From the NCBI GenBank assembly GCA_017412705.1, contig JAFPWS010000034.1, positions 1 to 47,473 on the forward strand: a DNA stretch of 47,473 nt. Reading direction: 5' to 3'. The translations under genes and the position numbers were made by a program. Positions within the stretch are counted from its first letter, which is position 1, and each line of letters starts with the position of its first letter. This stretch comes from Prevotella sp. Lineage in GTDB: Bacteria; Bacteroidota; Bacteroidia; Bacteroidales; Bacteroidaceae. Below the pieces are notes generated by a model. The model searched no databases, was not told where the DNA came from, and was given only the letters and a program-made list of their open reading frames with translations. Positions 38,001 to 47,100 of the stretch are shown here, one piece after another.

Positions 38001-39002
38001 TCGAAGGACATTCACGTGGACGGCACTGGCATTGGCCTGAACCTCTGCAGGGCGCTGACTGAGATGCACGGAGGCAAGGTGACAGCGCAAAACCGCAAGG
38101 AGGACGGAAAGACAACGGGGGCTATCCTAAAAGTCAGCCTGCCCCTGGGCAAGGAACACCTGAAGCCGGAGATGATAGAAGACCAGCAGACAAGCCCGCA
38201 AGCCACAGACAGCGATGCGGCACCGTCCAAGCCACGGGCAAGCCGCAATTTGCGCGTACTGATAGTTGACGACGATATTGAGATAGCCAACTATATCAAG
38301 ACGGAGCTGGACAGCTGGTATAAGTTCAGCTACGCCCCAAACGGTCGCGAGGCCCTGAAGCTACTGCTGACCAAGCCCTTTGACTTGGTGGTGAGCGACG
38401 TCATGATGCCCGAGATGGATGGTATCACGCTGCTGCGCAGCATCAAGTCAAACTCGAATATCTCGGACATTCCCGTCATCCTGCTGACCTCCAAGAGTGA
38501 GGTACAATACCGTCTGGAGGGCTTGAAGCGTGGCGCCGATGCCTTCCTGGCCAAGCCTTTCGCCATGGAGGAGCTGCATGTCACGATAGACAATCTGGTT
38601 GACAATGTCCGTCGCCTGCGCGGGAAATTCAGCGGAGCCCAAGAGCAAGAAGACAAGGTGGAACACGTGAAGGTCAAGGGCAACAACGACACCCTGATGG
38701 AGAAAATCATGAAGTGTGTCAATGAGAATCTGTCGAATCCTGACTTCGACGTGGAGACGATGACGAAGGAGGTGGGCATCAGCCGTGCCCAGCTGCATCG
38801 CAAGATGAAGGAGATGACAGGCATATCGACCAGCGAGTTTGTCCGTAACCTGCGACTGGAGCAGGCTGCCCGTCTGATTCGCGAAAAGAAGATTAACATC
38901 ACACAGGTGGCCTACTCGGTTGGCTTCAACAACCAAGCCCACTTCTCGACGGTCTTCAAGAAGCACTTCGGGGTGACACCGACAGAATATGCAGAAAACT
39001 AA
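35100..39002 (+). CDS. Hybrid two-component system regulator (HTCS)
   Basis: The 1300-residue protein starts at GTG 35100, one base after the upstream stop, with a signal peptide (LLLLVSCLLSGLLAKA). The periplasmic half is a double beta-propeller of regulator repeats (CICQDRYGFVWVGTEYGLNKFDG and similar) and a Y_Y_Y domain. A membrane helix follows (about 764-784), then HisKA with phospho-acceptor His804 (NATHDIRSPLT), HATPase (DNGNGFED, GTGIGLNL), a receiver domain with Asp1100 (VVSDVMMPEMDG) and a C-terminal AraC-type HTH (SRAQLHRKMKEMTG). HTCS proteins sense an oligosaccharide in the periplasm and directly control nearby CAZyme genes. This one probably controls the surrounding cluster, maybe through the shared TGATGACA element. 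Confidence 0.95.
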   Translation: MERLRRLLLLVSCLLSGLLAKAETGHLYTSDKLSSGLITCICQDRYGFVWVGTEYGLNKFDGYRFTAYFHSRKDSTTINDNEISSLFVDQQGRLWVGCSRGLASYDYEHDKFHRYTFPEQLTPRINSLTNDSSGKLLIGTAGYGLYSFGNSGHIDYESLFNRRQSDHFYSRIHIDRQGNLWRSSHLTTFTKFTVKNGQPTTLRDFVSTCGQPVRYIEYDNQLLIVCMYGILAYDYQTGDIRQLELADASGKAGWTEHNVSFEDATLDKAGNIYIATAGNGLMKLARGTHQLTRVANGNGRIDLSTANVVDLMEDKNQNLWVACYNKGLLMLSRQQSAFETWSLSEQHYVTGGGVSSITAGEGDDTWCTVQNSGVFKLDAAGRVTAHPQSPIGTRLIFRSKTGQYWLTTENVLYRYDPYTGKGTPEVTLNGRGLNCMAEDEQGRLYICSFGMGLYVYNPATKQGELLNMQQTQRKGGYLCNDWIKGLMFDSHGQLWISTTSGISMMQPEGFVFNSRGWNVLLDGKQCYTTCETADGNILISTESGLYCYNQKTNKVAEVPETEPLHDKMICGMVCDQQGDIWISTTMGIWQFCVSNAKGAKSRLAGHIAGNGLTTNEYVLGTMLHRKDDRISFGTADGLVTFLPRDVSTLTQTLGKTFLTRFNAAGRALNPLENHFELAYADNSFTMEFSLLDFKNAENVSFQYRMNGGDNWMQTNEGNNQLTFHQLQPGVYTIEVRASADGIVSDEVTTLTVTIQKPWYKTTWAYLLYGLIVAGFIGLLLFNWERQRRRDLEESKMQFLINATHDIRSPLTLIMGPLKKLKERLQDSESKADLDTIDKNAQRLLLLVNQILDERKIDKHQMKLSCQETDLTAFCYGIYKLYEYNALQQHIHYAFIHPENSIKVWIDRTQFDKVVSNLLSNAFKYTKDEIIVRLSLTDTANIEVIDNGNGFEDDKTDRFFERFYQGKNSKDIHVDGTGIGLNLCRALTEMHGGKVTAQNRKEDGKTTGAILKVSLPLGKEHLKPEMIEDQQTSPQATDSDAAPSKPRASRNLRVLIVDDDIEIANYIKTELDSWYKFSYAPNGREALKLLLTKPFDLVVSDVMMPEMDGITLLRSIKSNSNISDIPVILLTSKSEVQYRLEGLKRGADAFLAKPFAMEELHVTIDNLVDNVRRLRGKFSGAQEQEDKVEHVKVKGNNDTLMEKIMKCVNENLSNPDFDVETMTKEVGISRAQLHRKMKEMTGISTSEFVRNLRLEQAARLIREKKINITQVAYSVGFNNQAHFSTVFKKHFGVTPTEYAEN

Positions 39003-39014
39003 AACAACAGGTAT

Positions 39015-40862
39015 ATGAAAAGACTTTTATTATCAGTATTCAGCGTCGTGCTGGCATTGGCAGCCAGTGCGGAGGACGGACACCAATTGTGGCTGAGGTA
39101 TCAGCCCGTGAACAAAACCCAGGTAACGACAACAGGAAAGATGTCGCCTACCATCGAGATTGCCAAACAGGAGTTGGAAACGTACTACAACGGAGCAAGC
39201 GTGACGCTGAAGCTCGACGCCACGATGTCTGACGACGACGGCTACCGCATAGACGGAACAACCATCACGGCGCGGCGCGACGCAGGCCTTCTATATGGTG
39301 CCTATGCCTTGCTGAGAGGCGAGCAAGGGGAGTCGCACCCGGCCTTCGACCTGCGTCTGCTGAACCACTGGGACAACCTGGATGGCTCGATAGAGCGCGG
39401 CTATGCCGGAGAGAGCATCTTCGAGTGGTTTCATCTGGACGGGCAACTCATTCGCGAGTATGCACGTGCCAATGCCTCGATAGGTATCAACGGCTCTGTG
39501 CTGAACAACGTCAACGCCTCGCCTAAGATTCTGACCAAGCCTTATCTGAAGGAGATACAGCACATTGCCGACATCCTGCGACCATACGGCATCAAGGTCT
39601 ATCTCTCCATCAACTTTGCCTCTCCGATGGCTTTGGGCGACACCAAGACTGCCGACCCGCTGGACCGTTCAGTAGCCCGCTGGTGGAAGCGCAAGGCCAA
39701 GGAGATATACAAGCTGATACCCGACTTCGGAGGCTTCCTCGTCAAGGCTAACAGCGAAGGACAGCCTGGCCCTGGCGACTACCACCGCACCCATGCCGAA
39801 GGGGCCAATATGCTGGCCTCGGCCCTGAAGCCCTTTGGAGGCATCGTCATGTGGCGCTGCTTCGTCTACGGCGCCAACCACAAGGGCGAAGACCGCGTCA
39901 AGCAGGCCGTGTCGGAATTCAAGCCGCTTGACGGACAGTTCCACGACAATGTCATCCTGCAGACCAAGAACGGTCCGCTGGACTTCCAGCCCCGTGAGCC
40001 CTATAGCCCCATCTTCGACCAGATTAAGCTGACGCCAAACATGGCAGAGCTGCAGATTACCCAGGAGTATCTGGGCCAGTCGCGCCACCTTGTCTACCTC
40101 GCCCCCATGTGGCAGGAGTTCTTCGCCTTTGTGCCTGCCCAACAGCTGAAAGGCATCGCCGGTGTCGCCAACATAGGCAAAGATCGCAATTGGTGCGGCC
40201 ACCACTTCTCGCAAGCCAACTGGTATGCCTTCGGCCGGATGGCGTGGAATCCGCAGCTGTTGTCATTAGATATCGCCAAAGAGTGGCTCAGTCAGACCTT
40301 CAGCACCGATAAGAAATTCGTCGACGACATGGCCGTCTGGATGGAAACCAGCCGCGAAGCCTGCGTCAACTACATGATGCCGCTCGGTCTGCACCACATC
40401 TTCAAGTTCGACCACCACTACGGTCCTGAGCCAGACGGCTTCAAAGCCGACTACCCCATAGAGTGGTGCCCCGTCTATTACCACAAAGCCGACAAGGACG
40501 GCGTGGGCTTCGACCGCACCACCGAGACCGGCACCGATGCCGTCAGTCAGTATCGGGGGCACATCGCACGCACCTATAATAATTTGGAGACCTGCCCCGA
40601 GGAACTGCTGCTGTGGTTCCACCATGTACCGTGGACGCACCGCATGAAGGACGGTTCCACTCTTTGGGAGTCGTTGCAGTACCACTATAACAACGGCGTC
40701 ATCTGGACAGAGTCACTACAGAACGCCTGGCGCTATAAGCTGCGCCACTACATCGACGAGCAGCGCTGGCGCGAGGTCGACGAGCGTATTGCCGACCAGC
40801 TCGGGAACGCCCGCGAGTGGCGCGACACCTGCCTCGGCTACTTTGCTGATAAAAAGAAGTAA
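39015..40862 (+). CDS. GH67 alpha-glucuronidase
   Basis: The 615-residue secreted protein (signal peptide ending ALAASA) has the GH67 N-domain (QELETYYNG, GYRIDGTTITARRDAGLLYGAYALLRG) and barrel (LRLLNHWDNLDGSIERGYAG). The catalytic residues are in place: Glu248 (NSEGQPGP) as acid, Asp323 (GPLDFQPREP) and Glu351 (ITQEYLG), with the 28-residue spacing of the known base pair. It should remove (4-O-methyl-)glucuronic acid from the non-reducing end of xylo-oligosaccharides. It is somewhat shorter than many GH67 enzymes. It follows the HTCS by 12 nt and is probably co-transcribed with it. Confidence 0.93.
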   Translation: MKRLLLSVFSVVLALAASAEDGHQLWLRYQPVNKTQVTTTGKMSPTIEIAKQELETYYNGASVTLKLDATMSDDDGYRIDGTTITARRDAGLLYGAYALLRGEQGESHPAFDLRLLNHWDNLDGSIERGYAGESIFEWFHLDGQLIREYARANASIGINGSVLNNVNASPKILTKPYLKEIQHIADILRPYGIKVYLSINFASPMALGDTKTADPLDRSVARWWKRKAKEIYKLIPDFGGFLVKANSEGQPGPGDYHRTHAEGANMLASALKPFGGIVMWRCFVYGANHKGEDRVKQAVSEFKPLDGQFHDNVILQTKNGPLDFQPREPYSPIFDQIKLTPNMAELQITQEYLGQSRHLVYLAPMWQEFFAFVPAQQLKGIAGVANIGKDRNWCGHHFSQANWYAFGRMAWNPQLLSLDIAKEWLSQTFSTDKKFVDDMAVWMETSREACVNYMMPLGLHHIFKFDHHYGPEPDGFKADYPIEWCPVYYHKADKDGVGFDRTTETGTDAVSQYRGHIARTYNNLETCPEELLLWFHHVPWTHRMKDGSTLWESLQYHYNNGVIWTESLQNAWRYKLRHYIDEQRWREVDERIADQLGNAREWRDTCLGYFADKKK

Positions 40863-40873
40863 ACATAATAACC

Positions 40874-42013
40874 ATGGAGTCAATAAGCATGAGAACAATA
40901 GCGTTATGGATGGCTGTGCTGCTGTCGGTGGGACTGATGGCACAGGAGGAGAAGAAGGACTTTACGGTAGTGAGGCAGAATGCGATAACGAGCATGAAGA
41001 ACCAGCATCGCAGCGGTACGTGCTGGGACTTTGCCACGCTGGGGTTCCTGGAGAGCGAGATACTGAGGAAGACCGGTAAGACGTATGACCTCTGCGAGAT
41101 GTTCGTGGTGAACAAGGACTATATGGACTGCGCCACCCACTATGTCCGCATGCACGGCTTCAGCCAGATATCGGAGGGTGGCTCGTGCGACGACGTGGTG
41201 GAGGTGATTCGCCGCTATGGCATCTGTCCCGAGGAGGCGATGCCTGCACCGGGTTCGCTGACAGGTGACTCGCTGGCCAACTTCAAGGTGTTCTTCCCCG
41301 AGCTGGAGCGCAAGGTGCGAAGCGTCATTATGGCCAACGCCGACCTGAACCGCTATACCGAGGGCGAGCAGACACAGGCAAAAGCCAAGGAGCCGATGGC
41401 ACACTGGCAGGACAGTGTGCAGGCCGTCATTGAGAAATATGTAGGTCACTGTCCGGAGACTTTCGTTTACGAGGGCAAGGAGTATACGCCCCAGACTTTT
41501 GCCCAGAGCCTGGGACTCAACCTCGACGAGTATGTCAGTCTGACGAGCTTCACACACCATCCCTTTGGCAAGTGGTTCGTCATAGAGGCTCCCTACAAGT
41601 GGCGCCTGAAGCCCAGCTACAACATGCCTGTCGACGAGCTGATGGCTGTGCTCGACAAGGCTCTGGACGAAGGCTATACGGTGGCATGGGGCGGCGATGT
41701 GTCGGGCGACTTCTCACGCAACGGTCTGGCAGACCTGCCCGAAGGTGTGGTGCCCACGCAGCAGATGCGTCAGGAGCAGTTCGACGACTGGCGCTTTACC
41801 TACGACCATGTGATGGTCATCTACGGCAAGGCCCTCGACAAGAACGGCAAGCCCTTCTACATGGTGAAGAACTCGTGGGGCGAACGCGGCTATTATAAAG
41901 GCACGTGGTACATGTCCCGCGACTATATGAAGCTGAACACCACCTACCTTTTCCTGAATCGCCAGGCACTGCCAAAGACGCTCCAGACGTCGATGGACAG
42001 GAGCGGATTTTAG
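40874..42013 (+). CDS. Secreted C1B-type cysteine peptidase (bleomycin hydrolase-like)
   Basis: The 379-residue protein is a papain-fold peptidase of the aminopeptidase C group: catalytic Cys50 in QHRSGTCWDFAT, His in TYDHVMVIYG and Asn in YMVKNSWGERGYYKGTW. The N-terminus is hydrophobic and ends LMAQ, giving a signal peptide, whether the start is ATG 40874 or the likely better ATG 40889. Classical PepC is cytoplasmic and about 440-450 residues; this one is shorter and secreted. It should cleave peptides in the periplasm or outside. It sits 11 nt after GH67 within the CAZyme cluster. Confidence 0.87.
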   Translation: MESISMRTIALWMAVLLSVGLMAQEEKKDFTVVRQNAITSMKNQHRSGTCWDFATLGFLESEILRKTGKTYDLCEMFVVNKDYMDCATHYVRMHGFSQISEGGSCDDVVEVIRRYGICPEEAMPAPGSLTGDSLANFKVFFPELERKVRSVIMANADLNRYTEGEQTQAKAKEPMAHWQDSVQAVIEKYVGHCPETFVYEGKEYTPQTFAQSLGLNLDEYVSLTSFTHHPFGKWFVIEAPYKWRLKPSYNMPVDELMAVLDKALDEGYTVAWGGDVSGDFSRNGLADLPEGVVPTQQMRQEQFDDWRFTYDHVMVIYGKALDKNGKPFYMVKNSWGERGYYKGTWYMSRDYMKLNTTYLFLNRQALPKTLQTSMDRSGF

Positions 42014-42055
42014 CTTTGGCAACATTTTAAAAGGTATTTGATACACAAACAAAGG

Positions 42056-42083
42056 TTGGTTAGGGATGTTTTCCGTACCTTTG
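42056..42083 (+). promoter_or_regulatory. Candidate promoter of GH115 gene
   Basis: TACCTTTG (42076-42083) fits the -7 box and TTGG (42056-42059) could be the -33 box, although the 16-base spacing is short. The region also holds the inverted pair GGTTGGTTAG and CTAACCTTTTT. A CCGT/ACGG hairpin overlaps the -7 box. Confidence 0.5.
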
Positions 42084-42111
42084 CACGGAAATCTTTAACT
42101 AACCTTTTTGT

Positions 42112-44586
42112 ATGAAGAGAACTTTGTTTATAGTGCTATGTGCATGTTGTCTTTCTGTGGCCAGGGCCGCAGAGCGTTTTGTCGTATTTCAACCTGAGCA
42201 GGACTGTCTGTCGCTGAATGGTGCCACCGTAGGCTACGACGGCAGGGAACACTCGTGTGTACAGCGAGCGGCGGCAAGTCTGCTGGCCGACGTGGAGCGT
42301 GTGACAGGCAAACGGCCGGCAAACAGCGCCGAGCCTGACATCCTGATAGGCACCGTTAGCTGCAACAGGCAGATAGACCAGTGGGTCAGGCAGGGCGTGC
42401 TCAGCGACCTGAAGGGCAGGACAGAGAAGTATATCATCAAGACCATAGGCCGGCAGCTGGTCATTGCAGGCAGCGACAAGCGCGGCACCGTCTTCGGCAT
42501 TTATGAGCTGTCGCAGCAGATAGGTGTTTCCCCTTGGTATTGGTGGGCCGACGTGCCTGTCACGAAGCATGAGGCCGTGTACGTCAAGAAAGGCGAATAT
42601 ACAGACGGCGAGCCGCGGGTGCGCTATCGCGGCCTGTTTCTGAACGACGAGGCCCCCTGTCTGACCTCGTGGGTTCAGAACACCTATGGCACCGGCTTTG
42701 GCGACCACCGTTTCTACGAAAAGGTGTTTGAGCTCATCCTGCGCCTGAAGGGTAACTTCCTGTGGCCCGCCATGTGGGGCTGGGCCTTCTACGCCGACGA
42801 CCCGCTGAACTCGAAGACGGCTGACGAGATGGGCATCATCATCGGCACGTCGCACCACGAGCCTATGGCCCGCAACCACCAGGAGTATGCCCGCCACCGC
42901 CAGGAGTGGGGTCCCTGGAACTACCAGAAGAACCAGCATAGGCTCGACCGGTTCTTCCGCGAGGGCATAGAGCGCATGAAGGGTACCGACGACATCGTCA
43001 CCATCGGCATGCGCGGCGACGGCGACGAGGCCATGAGCGAGGATGCCGACACCAAGCTGCTGCAACGCATTGTGGAGAACCAGCGCAAGATTATCCGTCA
43101 GGTGACAGGCCGTCCGGCCAAGGAAACGCCACAGGTGTGGGCACTCTATAAGGAGGTGCTCGACTATTATGATAAAGGTATGCGCGTACCCGATGATGTG
43201 CTCATCCTGCTGTGCGACGACAACTGGGGCAACATCCGCCGTGTGCCTACTGCCCGTGAGCGCCAGCACCCCGGCGGCTGGGGATTATATTACCATGTGG
43301 ACTACGTTGGTGCCCCGCGCAACTCGAAGTGGATTAACGTGACACCTTCGCAGAACATGTGGGAACAGCTGACGCTTGCTGCTGACTACGGACTGGACCG
43401 CATGTGGATTCTGAACGTGGGCGACCTGAAGCCAATGGAGTACCCCATCACGCTGTTTATGGATATGGCGTGGAATCCCGCCTCCGTCAGTCGCGACGTC
43501 GTCGCGACACATACGCTGCCCTTCTGCCAACAGACCTTCGGGGCAGAACAGGCTGAGGAGGCAGCCCGCATCCTGAATCTCTGCTGCAAGTATAACGGAC
43601 GCTCTACAGCCGAGATGCTCGACGCCACGACCTACAACGTGGAGACTGGCGAGTGGCGGCAGGTGGCCGACGACTATATGCGCCTGGAAGCCGAGGCCCT
43701 GCGCCAGTACCTGACGCTGCGCCCCGAACAGCGCGACGCCTACCGCCAGCTCATCCTCTTCCCCGTTCAGGCCATGTCGAACCTGCACCAGCTGTACTAC
43801 GCCGTGGCCATGAACCACTACCTGGCCCGGCGCGGCGACCCTGCCGCCAACCAGTGGGCCGGGCAGGCAAGGAAGGCCTTCCGGCGCGACTCGCTGCTCT
43901 GTGCCGCCTACAACCACGACATCAGCGGAGGCAAGTGGAACGGTATGATGACGCAGAAGCACATAGGCTATACCTCTTGGAACGACGACTTCCCCCGCGA
44001 CCGCATGCCCGAGGTCAAGACGGTAGCCGAGGGTGCGGGGGGCTATACCTTTGCCATGAAGGACGGCTATGTGGCCATGGAGGCTGAACACTACTATACG
44101 GCCACACCTGCCGCCGGTGCCCAGTGGACGGTGCTGCCCTACATGGGTCGCACGCTGAGCGGCATGACGCTGATGCCCTATACCGCACCCGTCGACGGCG
44201 CCTCGCTGAGCTATCAGTTCAGCTCAAACAGCCTGTCGGATAGCGTCACCGTACACATTGTCGTCAAGTCGACGCTCGACTACCTGAACGTGGGCGGCCT
44301 GACCTATACCGTCAGCCTGGACGGCAGCACGCCACGGCGTGTCAACTTCAACCACAACCTGAACGAGCAGAAGGAGAACATCTACAGCGTGTTCTACCCC
44401 ACGGTAGCCCGCCGCGTGGTGGAGTCTGTGGTCACCCTGCCTGCCGACAAGGCAAAGGCAGAGCACCTGTTGACGCTCTGCCCTGAAAATCCCGCTATCG
44501 TGTTCGAGAAGATTGTCGTCGATGCCGGTGGCTACCGGCCCTCGTTCCTCTTCAGCGACGAGTCAGCTCATAAACGCCACCCTTGA
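42112..44586 (+). CDS. GH115 alpha-glucuronidase
   Basis: The 824-residue secreted protein (signal peptide ending SVARA) has the GH115 layout: an N-terminal domain ([62 protein letters not shown]), a TIM barrel ([78 protein letters not shown]), a helical domain and a C-terminal beta domain. GH115 enzymes remove (methyl-)glucuronic acid from internal xylose units of long xylan, or from arabinogalactan, complementing GH67 in this cluster. It has its own promoter. Its last 35 bases overlap the end of the GH95 gene on the opposite strand. Confidence 0.94.
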   Translation: MKRTLFIVLCACCLSVARAAERFVVFQPEQDCLSLNGATVGYDGREHSCVQRAAASLLADVERVTGKRPANSAEPDILIGTVSCNRQIDQWVRQGVLSDLKGRTEKYIIKTIGRQLVIAGSDKRGTVFGIYELSQQIGVSPWYWWADVPVTKHEAVYVKKGEYTDGEPRVRYRGLFLNDEAPCLTSWVQNTYGTGFGDHRFYEKVFELILRLKGNFLWPAMWGWAFYADDPLNSKTADEMGIIIGTSHHEPMARNHQEYARHRQEWGPWNYQKNQHRLDRFFREGIERMKGTDDIVTIGMRGDGDEAMSEDADTKLLQRIVENQRKIIRQVTGRPAKETPQVWALYKEVLDYYDKGMRVPDDVLILLCDDNWGNIRRVPTARERQHPGGWGLYYHVDYVGAPRNSKWINVTPSQNMWEQLTLAADYGLDRMWILNVGDLKPMEYPITLFMDMAWNPASVSRDVVATHTLPFCQQTFGAEQAEEAARILNLCCKYNGRSTAEMLDATTYNVETGEWRQVADDYMRLEAEALRQYLTLRPEQRDAYRQLILFPVQAMSNLHQLYYAVAMNHYLARRGDPAANQWAGQARKAFRRDSLLCAAYNHDISGGKWNGMMTQKHIGYTSWNDDFPRDRMPEVKTVAEGAGGYTFAMKDGYVAMEAEHYYTATPAAGAQWTVLPYMGRTLSGMTLMPYTAPVDGASLSYQFSSNSLSDSVTVHIVVKSTLDYLNVGGLTYTVSLDGSTPRRVNFNHNLNEQKENIYSVFYPTVARRVVESVVTLPADKAKAEHLLTLCPENPAIVFEKIVVDAGGYRPSFLFSDESAHKRHP

Positions 44587-46945
44587 CCGTCGTCAACTCG
44601 TAGACGCCACGCTCCTTGCTCCTCTTGAGGCCCTTGCCCTTCAGGGGAGTCAGCGAGCGCAGGCGACACTTGCCGCCACTACGGGCGCGGATGACAGCCT
44701 TCGTCAGCTGCCCGGCCTTCCAGTCGAGGTCTATCTCATAGCCGCCACGGGCCACAAGCCCCTTGACGCTTCCCTCCTGCCATACCCCGGGCAGGGCTGG
44801 CAGCAGGTAGACAAAGCCGTCGTAGCTCTGCATCAGCATCTCGGCAATGCCCGCCGTACATCCGAAGTTGCCGTCAATCTGGAAGGGGGGATGGGCGTCG
44901 AACATATTCGGATAGGTGCCTCCGCGCTGCTTCGCCGTACCGAAGATGAGGAAGGTGTCAGCGGTCAGCGTCAGCTGGTCCTTGATGAGCTTGTAGGCGT
45001 GCTCGCCGTCCAGCAGTCGCGCCCACGAGCAGACCTTCCAACCCATAGACCAGCCCGTCGACACGTCGCCACGGGCCTCTAACGAGGTGCGTGCCGCCTT
45101 CCACAGGTCAGGTGTGCGGAAGGGCGATATCTGGTTGCTGGGATACAGGCCGTAGAGGTGTGAGAAGTGACGGTGGTTGTCCGTGGGGTCGTCCAGGTCG
45201 TCGAGCCACTCCTGCAGCTGTCCCCAGCGTCCTATCTGCATCGGCGGCAGCTGCGCAAGCTGCGTGCGGATGGTGTCTAGTAGTTCCAGATGATCCAGAT
45301 GATCCAGATTACCAAGAATCTTCGCGCCTTCCAGCACGCTGGTATACAGCTCGGTCACAATCTGGTTGTCCATCGTCACACCGGCGTCCATGGGCGTGGG
45401 GCGTCCCTTGCCGCCGTGTTCGGGCGACTCGCCGGGACACACCACCAAGCAGCCTTTCGTGGGATGCTTCTGCAGCGTCTGCGTATAGAAGCGGGCCGCG
45501 TCGAGCATGATGGGATAGTGCTGGCGCAGGAAGTCCTTGTCGCCCGTGTAGAGGTAGTGCTCCCACAGATGGCGGCATATCCAGCCGGAACCCGTAGGCC
45601 ACAGCCCCGTCTGTGCATGGTCAACAGGACCCGTGATGCGCCACTGGTCGGTATTGTGGTGCAGCACCCAGCCCCCGGCGCCATACATGTCGCGGGCCGT
45701 CTCCCTGCCCGTCTGGCTTATCTCGCGTATCAGCCTGAACAGCGGCTCGTTCAGCTCGGTCAGGTTGGTCACCTCGGCGGGCCAGTAGTTCATCTCGAGG
45801 TTGATGTTGGTGGTGTATTTCGAGTCCCACGCGGGCATCAGCTTGTCGTTCCAGATGCCCTGCAGGTTGGCAGGGTTCGTGTTGTCGGGCTGCGACGACG
45901 AGATGAGCAGATAGCGCCCGAACTGGAAGTAGGTGGCCACGAGGTAGTTGTCCGTATGGCTGTTAAACTGCTCGATGCGCTTGTTCATAGGCACCTTCTC
46001 ATAGGCATCGTCGCCCAGGTCGAGCTTCACGCGGTCGTAGTACTTCCTGTATGTCTTCTCGTGCTGGCGCTTCAGGGCCTCGTAGCCCGTCTGCATCGCA
46101 CCGTGCAGGCGCCCCTTCGACTGCTGTACCTCGTCGCCGGTGATGTCCTTGTAGCTCTTCACGTTGGTGCCCACCGTCAGGTAGATGGTGGCCTCGTCGG
46201 CGTTGGTCACACTGACGATACCGTTGCTCTGGCTCACCCTGCCGCCTTTGGCCTGCGCTGCTAAGCGACCCTGGAAGCGCACCTTGCCCTTCAGGCCCTC
46301 GTGCTTGCTGGAGACGCCCAGTAGCGTCGCTTCCAAGCCCTCGCCGCCTATCAGTACATTGTCATGGGGCGACGTCATATTGGCGGTAAACGTTATCCTG
46401 CCTTTCTCGCTGGCAGTCAGGTGAATCGCAATGACATGGCACCCGCCCAAAGGCGCTATCACCTCGCGCTCGTACTGCACGCCGTCCACCTTGTAGCGCA
46501 CCACGGTCTTGGCATTGTCCAGGTCGAGCCAGCGCTCGTAGTCCGTATAACGCGTATGGCCGGGCAACGCTATGTACAGGTCGCCGAAAGGCTGGTAGGG
46601 CATGCCCATGTTCTGGCCTGCGGCCACCGGCATCACCTTCGCGTTGGCCAAGTCCTGAGCCTCCTTGTACTTGCCCTCGAAGATGAGCTGGCGAACACGG
46701 GGCAGGTACTCCTTGGCGTCAGGGTTCACCACCTGGTTGGGCTGTCCAGCCCAGATGGTCTCCTCGTTCACCTGGATGCGCTCCACGGCCGGCATTCCGA
46801 ACACCATGCCGCCCATCACACCGTTGCCAACGGGCAGCGCCTGCGTCCACGTCTTGGCAGGCTGGTCGTACCATAGTCTATACTCGCGGGCCGTTAATGT
46901 CAGCGTGGCCAGCGCACCTAAGAAAAAGCAGATTATTCTCTTCAT
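44552..46945 (-). CDS. GH95 alpha-L-fucosidase or -galactosidase
   Basis: The 797-residue secreted protein (signal peptide ending TLTLTA) has the GH95 start ([41 protein letters not shown]), barrel motifs [28 protein letters not shown] and [15 protein letters not shown], all typical of the family. GH95 removes alpha-1,2-fucose or alpha-L-galactose from xyloglucan, pectin or glucuronoarabinoxylan; which one cannot be told here. Two odd points: an [10 protein letters not shown] tandem repeat near the middle, and a duplicated C-terminal GVYELT...GVYELT tail that reaches into the GH115 gene. It has its own upstream TGATGACA element and is the only CAZyme on the minus strand. Confidence 0.93.
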   Translation of the reverse strand: MKRIICFFLGALATLTLTAREYRLWYDQPAKTWTQALPVGNGVMGGMVFGMPAVERIQVNEETIWAGQPNQVVNPDAKEYLPRVRQLIFEGKYKEAQDLANAKVMPVAAGQNMGMPYQPFGDLYIALPGHTRYTDYERWLDLDNAKTVVRYKVDGVQYEREVIAPLGGCHVIAIHLTASEKGRITFTANMTSPHDNVLIGGEGLEATLLGVSSKHEGLKGKVRFQGRLAAQAKGGRVSQSNGIVSVTNADEATIYLTVGTNVKSYKDITGDEVQQSKGRLHGAMQTGYEALKRQHEKTYRKYYDRVKLDLGDDAYEKVPMNKRIEQFNSHTDNYLVATYFQFGRYLLISSSQPDNTNPANLQGIWNDKLMPAWDSKYTTNINLEMNYWPAEVTNLTELNEPLFRLIREISQTGRETARDMYGAGGWVLHHNTDQWRITGPVDHAQTGLWPTGSGWICRHLWEHYLYTGDKDFLRQHYPIMLDAARFYTQTLQKHPTKGCLVVCPGESPEHGGKGRPTPMDAGVTMDNQIVTELYTSVLEGAKILGNLDHLDHLELLDTIRTQLAQLPPMQIGRWGQLQEWLDDLDDPTDNHRHFSHLYGLYPSNQISPFRTPDLWKAARTSLEARGDVSTGWSMGWKVCSWARLLDGEHAYKLIKDQLTLTADTFLIFGTAKQRGGTYPNMFDAHPPFQIDGNFGCTAGIAEMLMQSYDGFVYLLPALPGVWQEGSVKGLVARGGYEIDLDWKAGQLTKAVIRARSGGKCRLRSLTPLKGKGLKRSKERGVYELTTVKGGVYELTRR
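45283..45310 (-). repeat. 9-bp tandem repeat inside GH95
   Basis: The plus strand reads CCAGATGAT twice plus CCAGATT, encoding LDHLDHLEL on the minus strand. It is in frame and looks like local slippage in a surface loop. Confidence 0.6.
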
Positions 46946-46957
46946 AGTCCATAAATT

Positions 46958-47000
46958 TAGTTCTATCTATAAAGACTGACTGGTCAGCGTTTTGTCATCA
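46958..47000 (-). promoter_or_regulatory. Shared TGATGACA...AGTCTT element (copy C)
   Basis: On the minus strand TGATGACAAAACGCTGACC is followed by AGTCAGTCTTTATAGATAG. It begins 55 nt before the GH95 start, close to the 56 and 59 nt of copies D and A, and shares the AGTCAGTCTTTA block with copy A. Confidence 0.55.
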
Positions 47001-47002
47001 CA

Positions 47003-47033
47003 GAAAGACCCCTGTCCTCACGGACGGGAGCCT
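47003..47033 (-). terminator. Hairpin with T-rich tail after the M15 gene
   Basis: On the minus strand CCCGTCC (47028-47022) pairs with GGACAGG (47017-47011) around GTGA, followed by GGTCTTTCT. It fits an intrinsic terminator for the M15 peptidase gene, 68 bases after its stop. A related sequence precedes copy A at 25062-25085. Confidence 0.6.
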
Positions 47034-47100
47034 CAAACTGGAAAAAAATAACTACAAAACAAACTACTGAAAACCGTAAAATAAGTTAGGTTGCATATTA

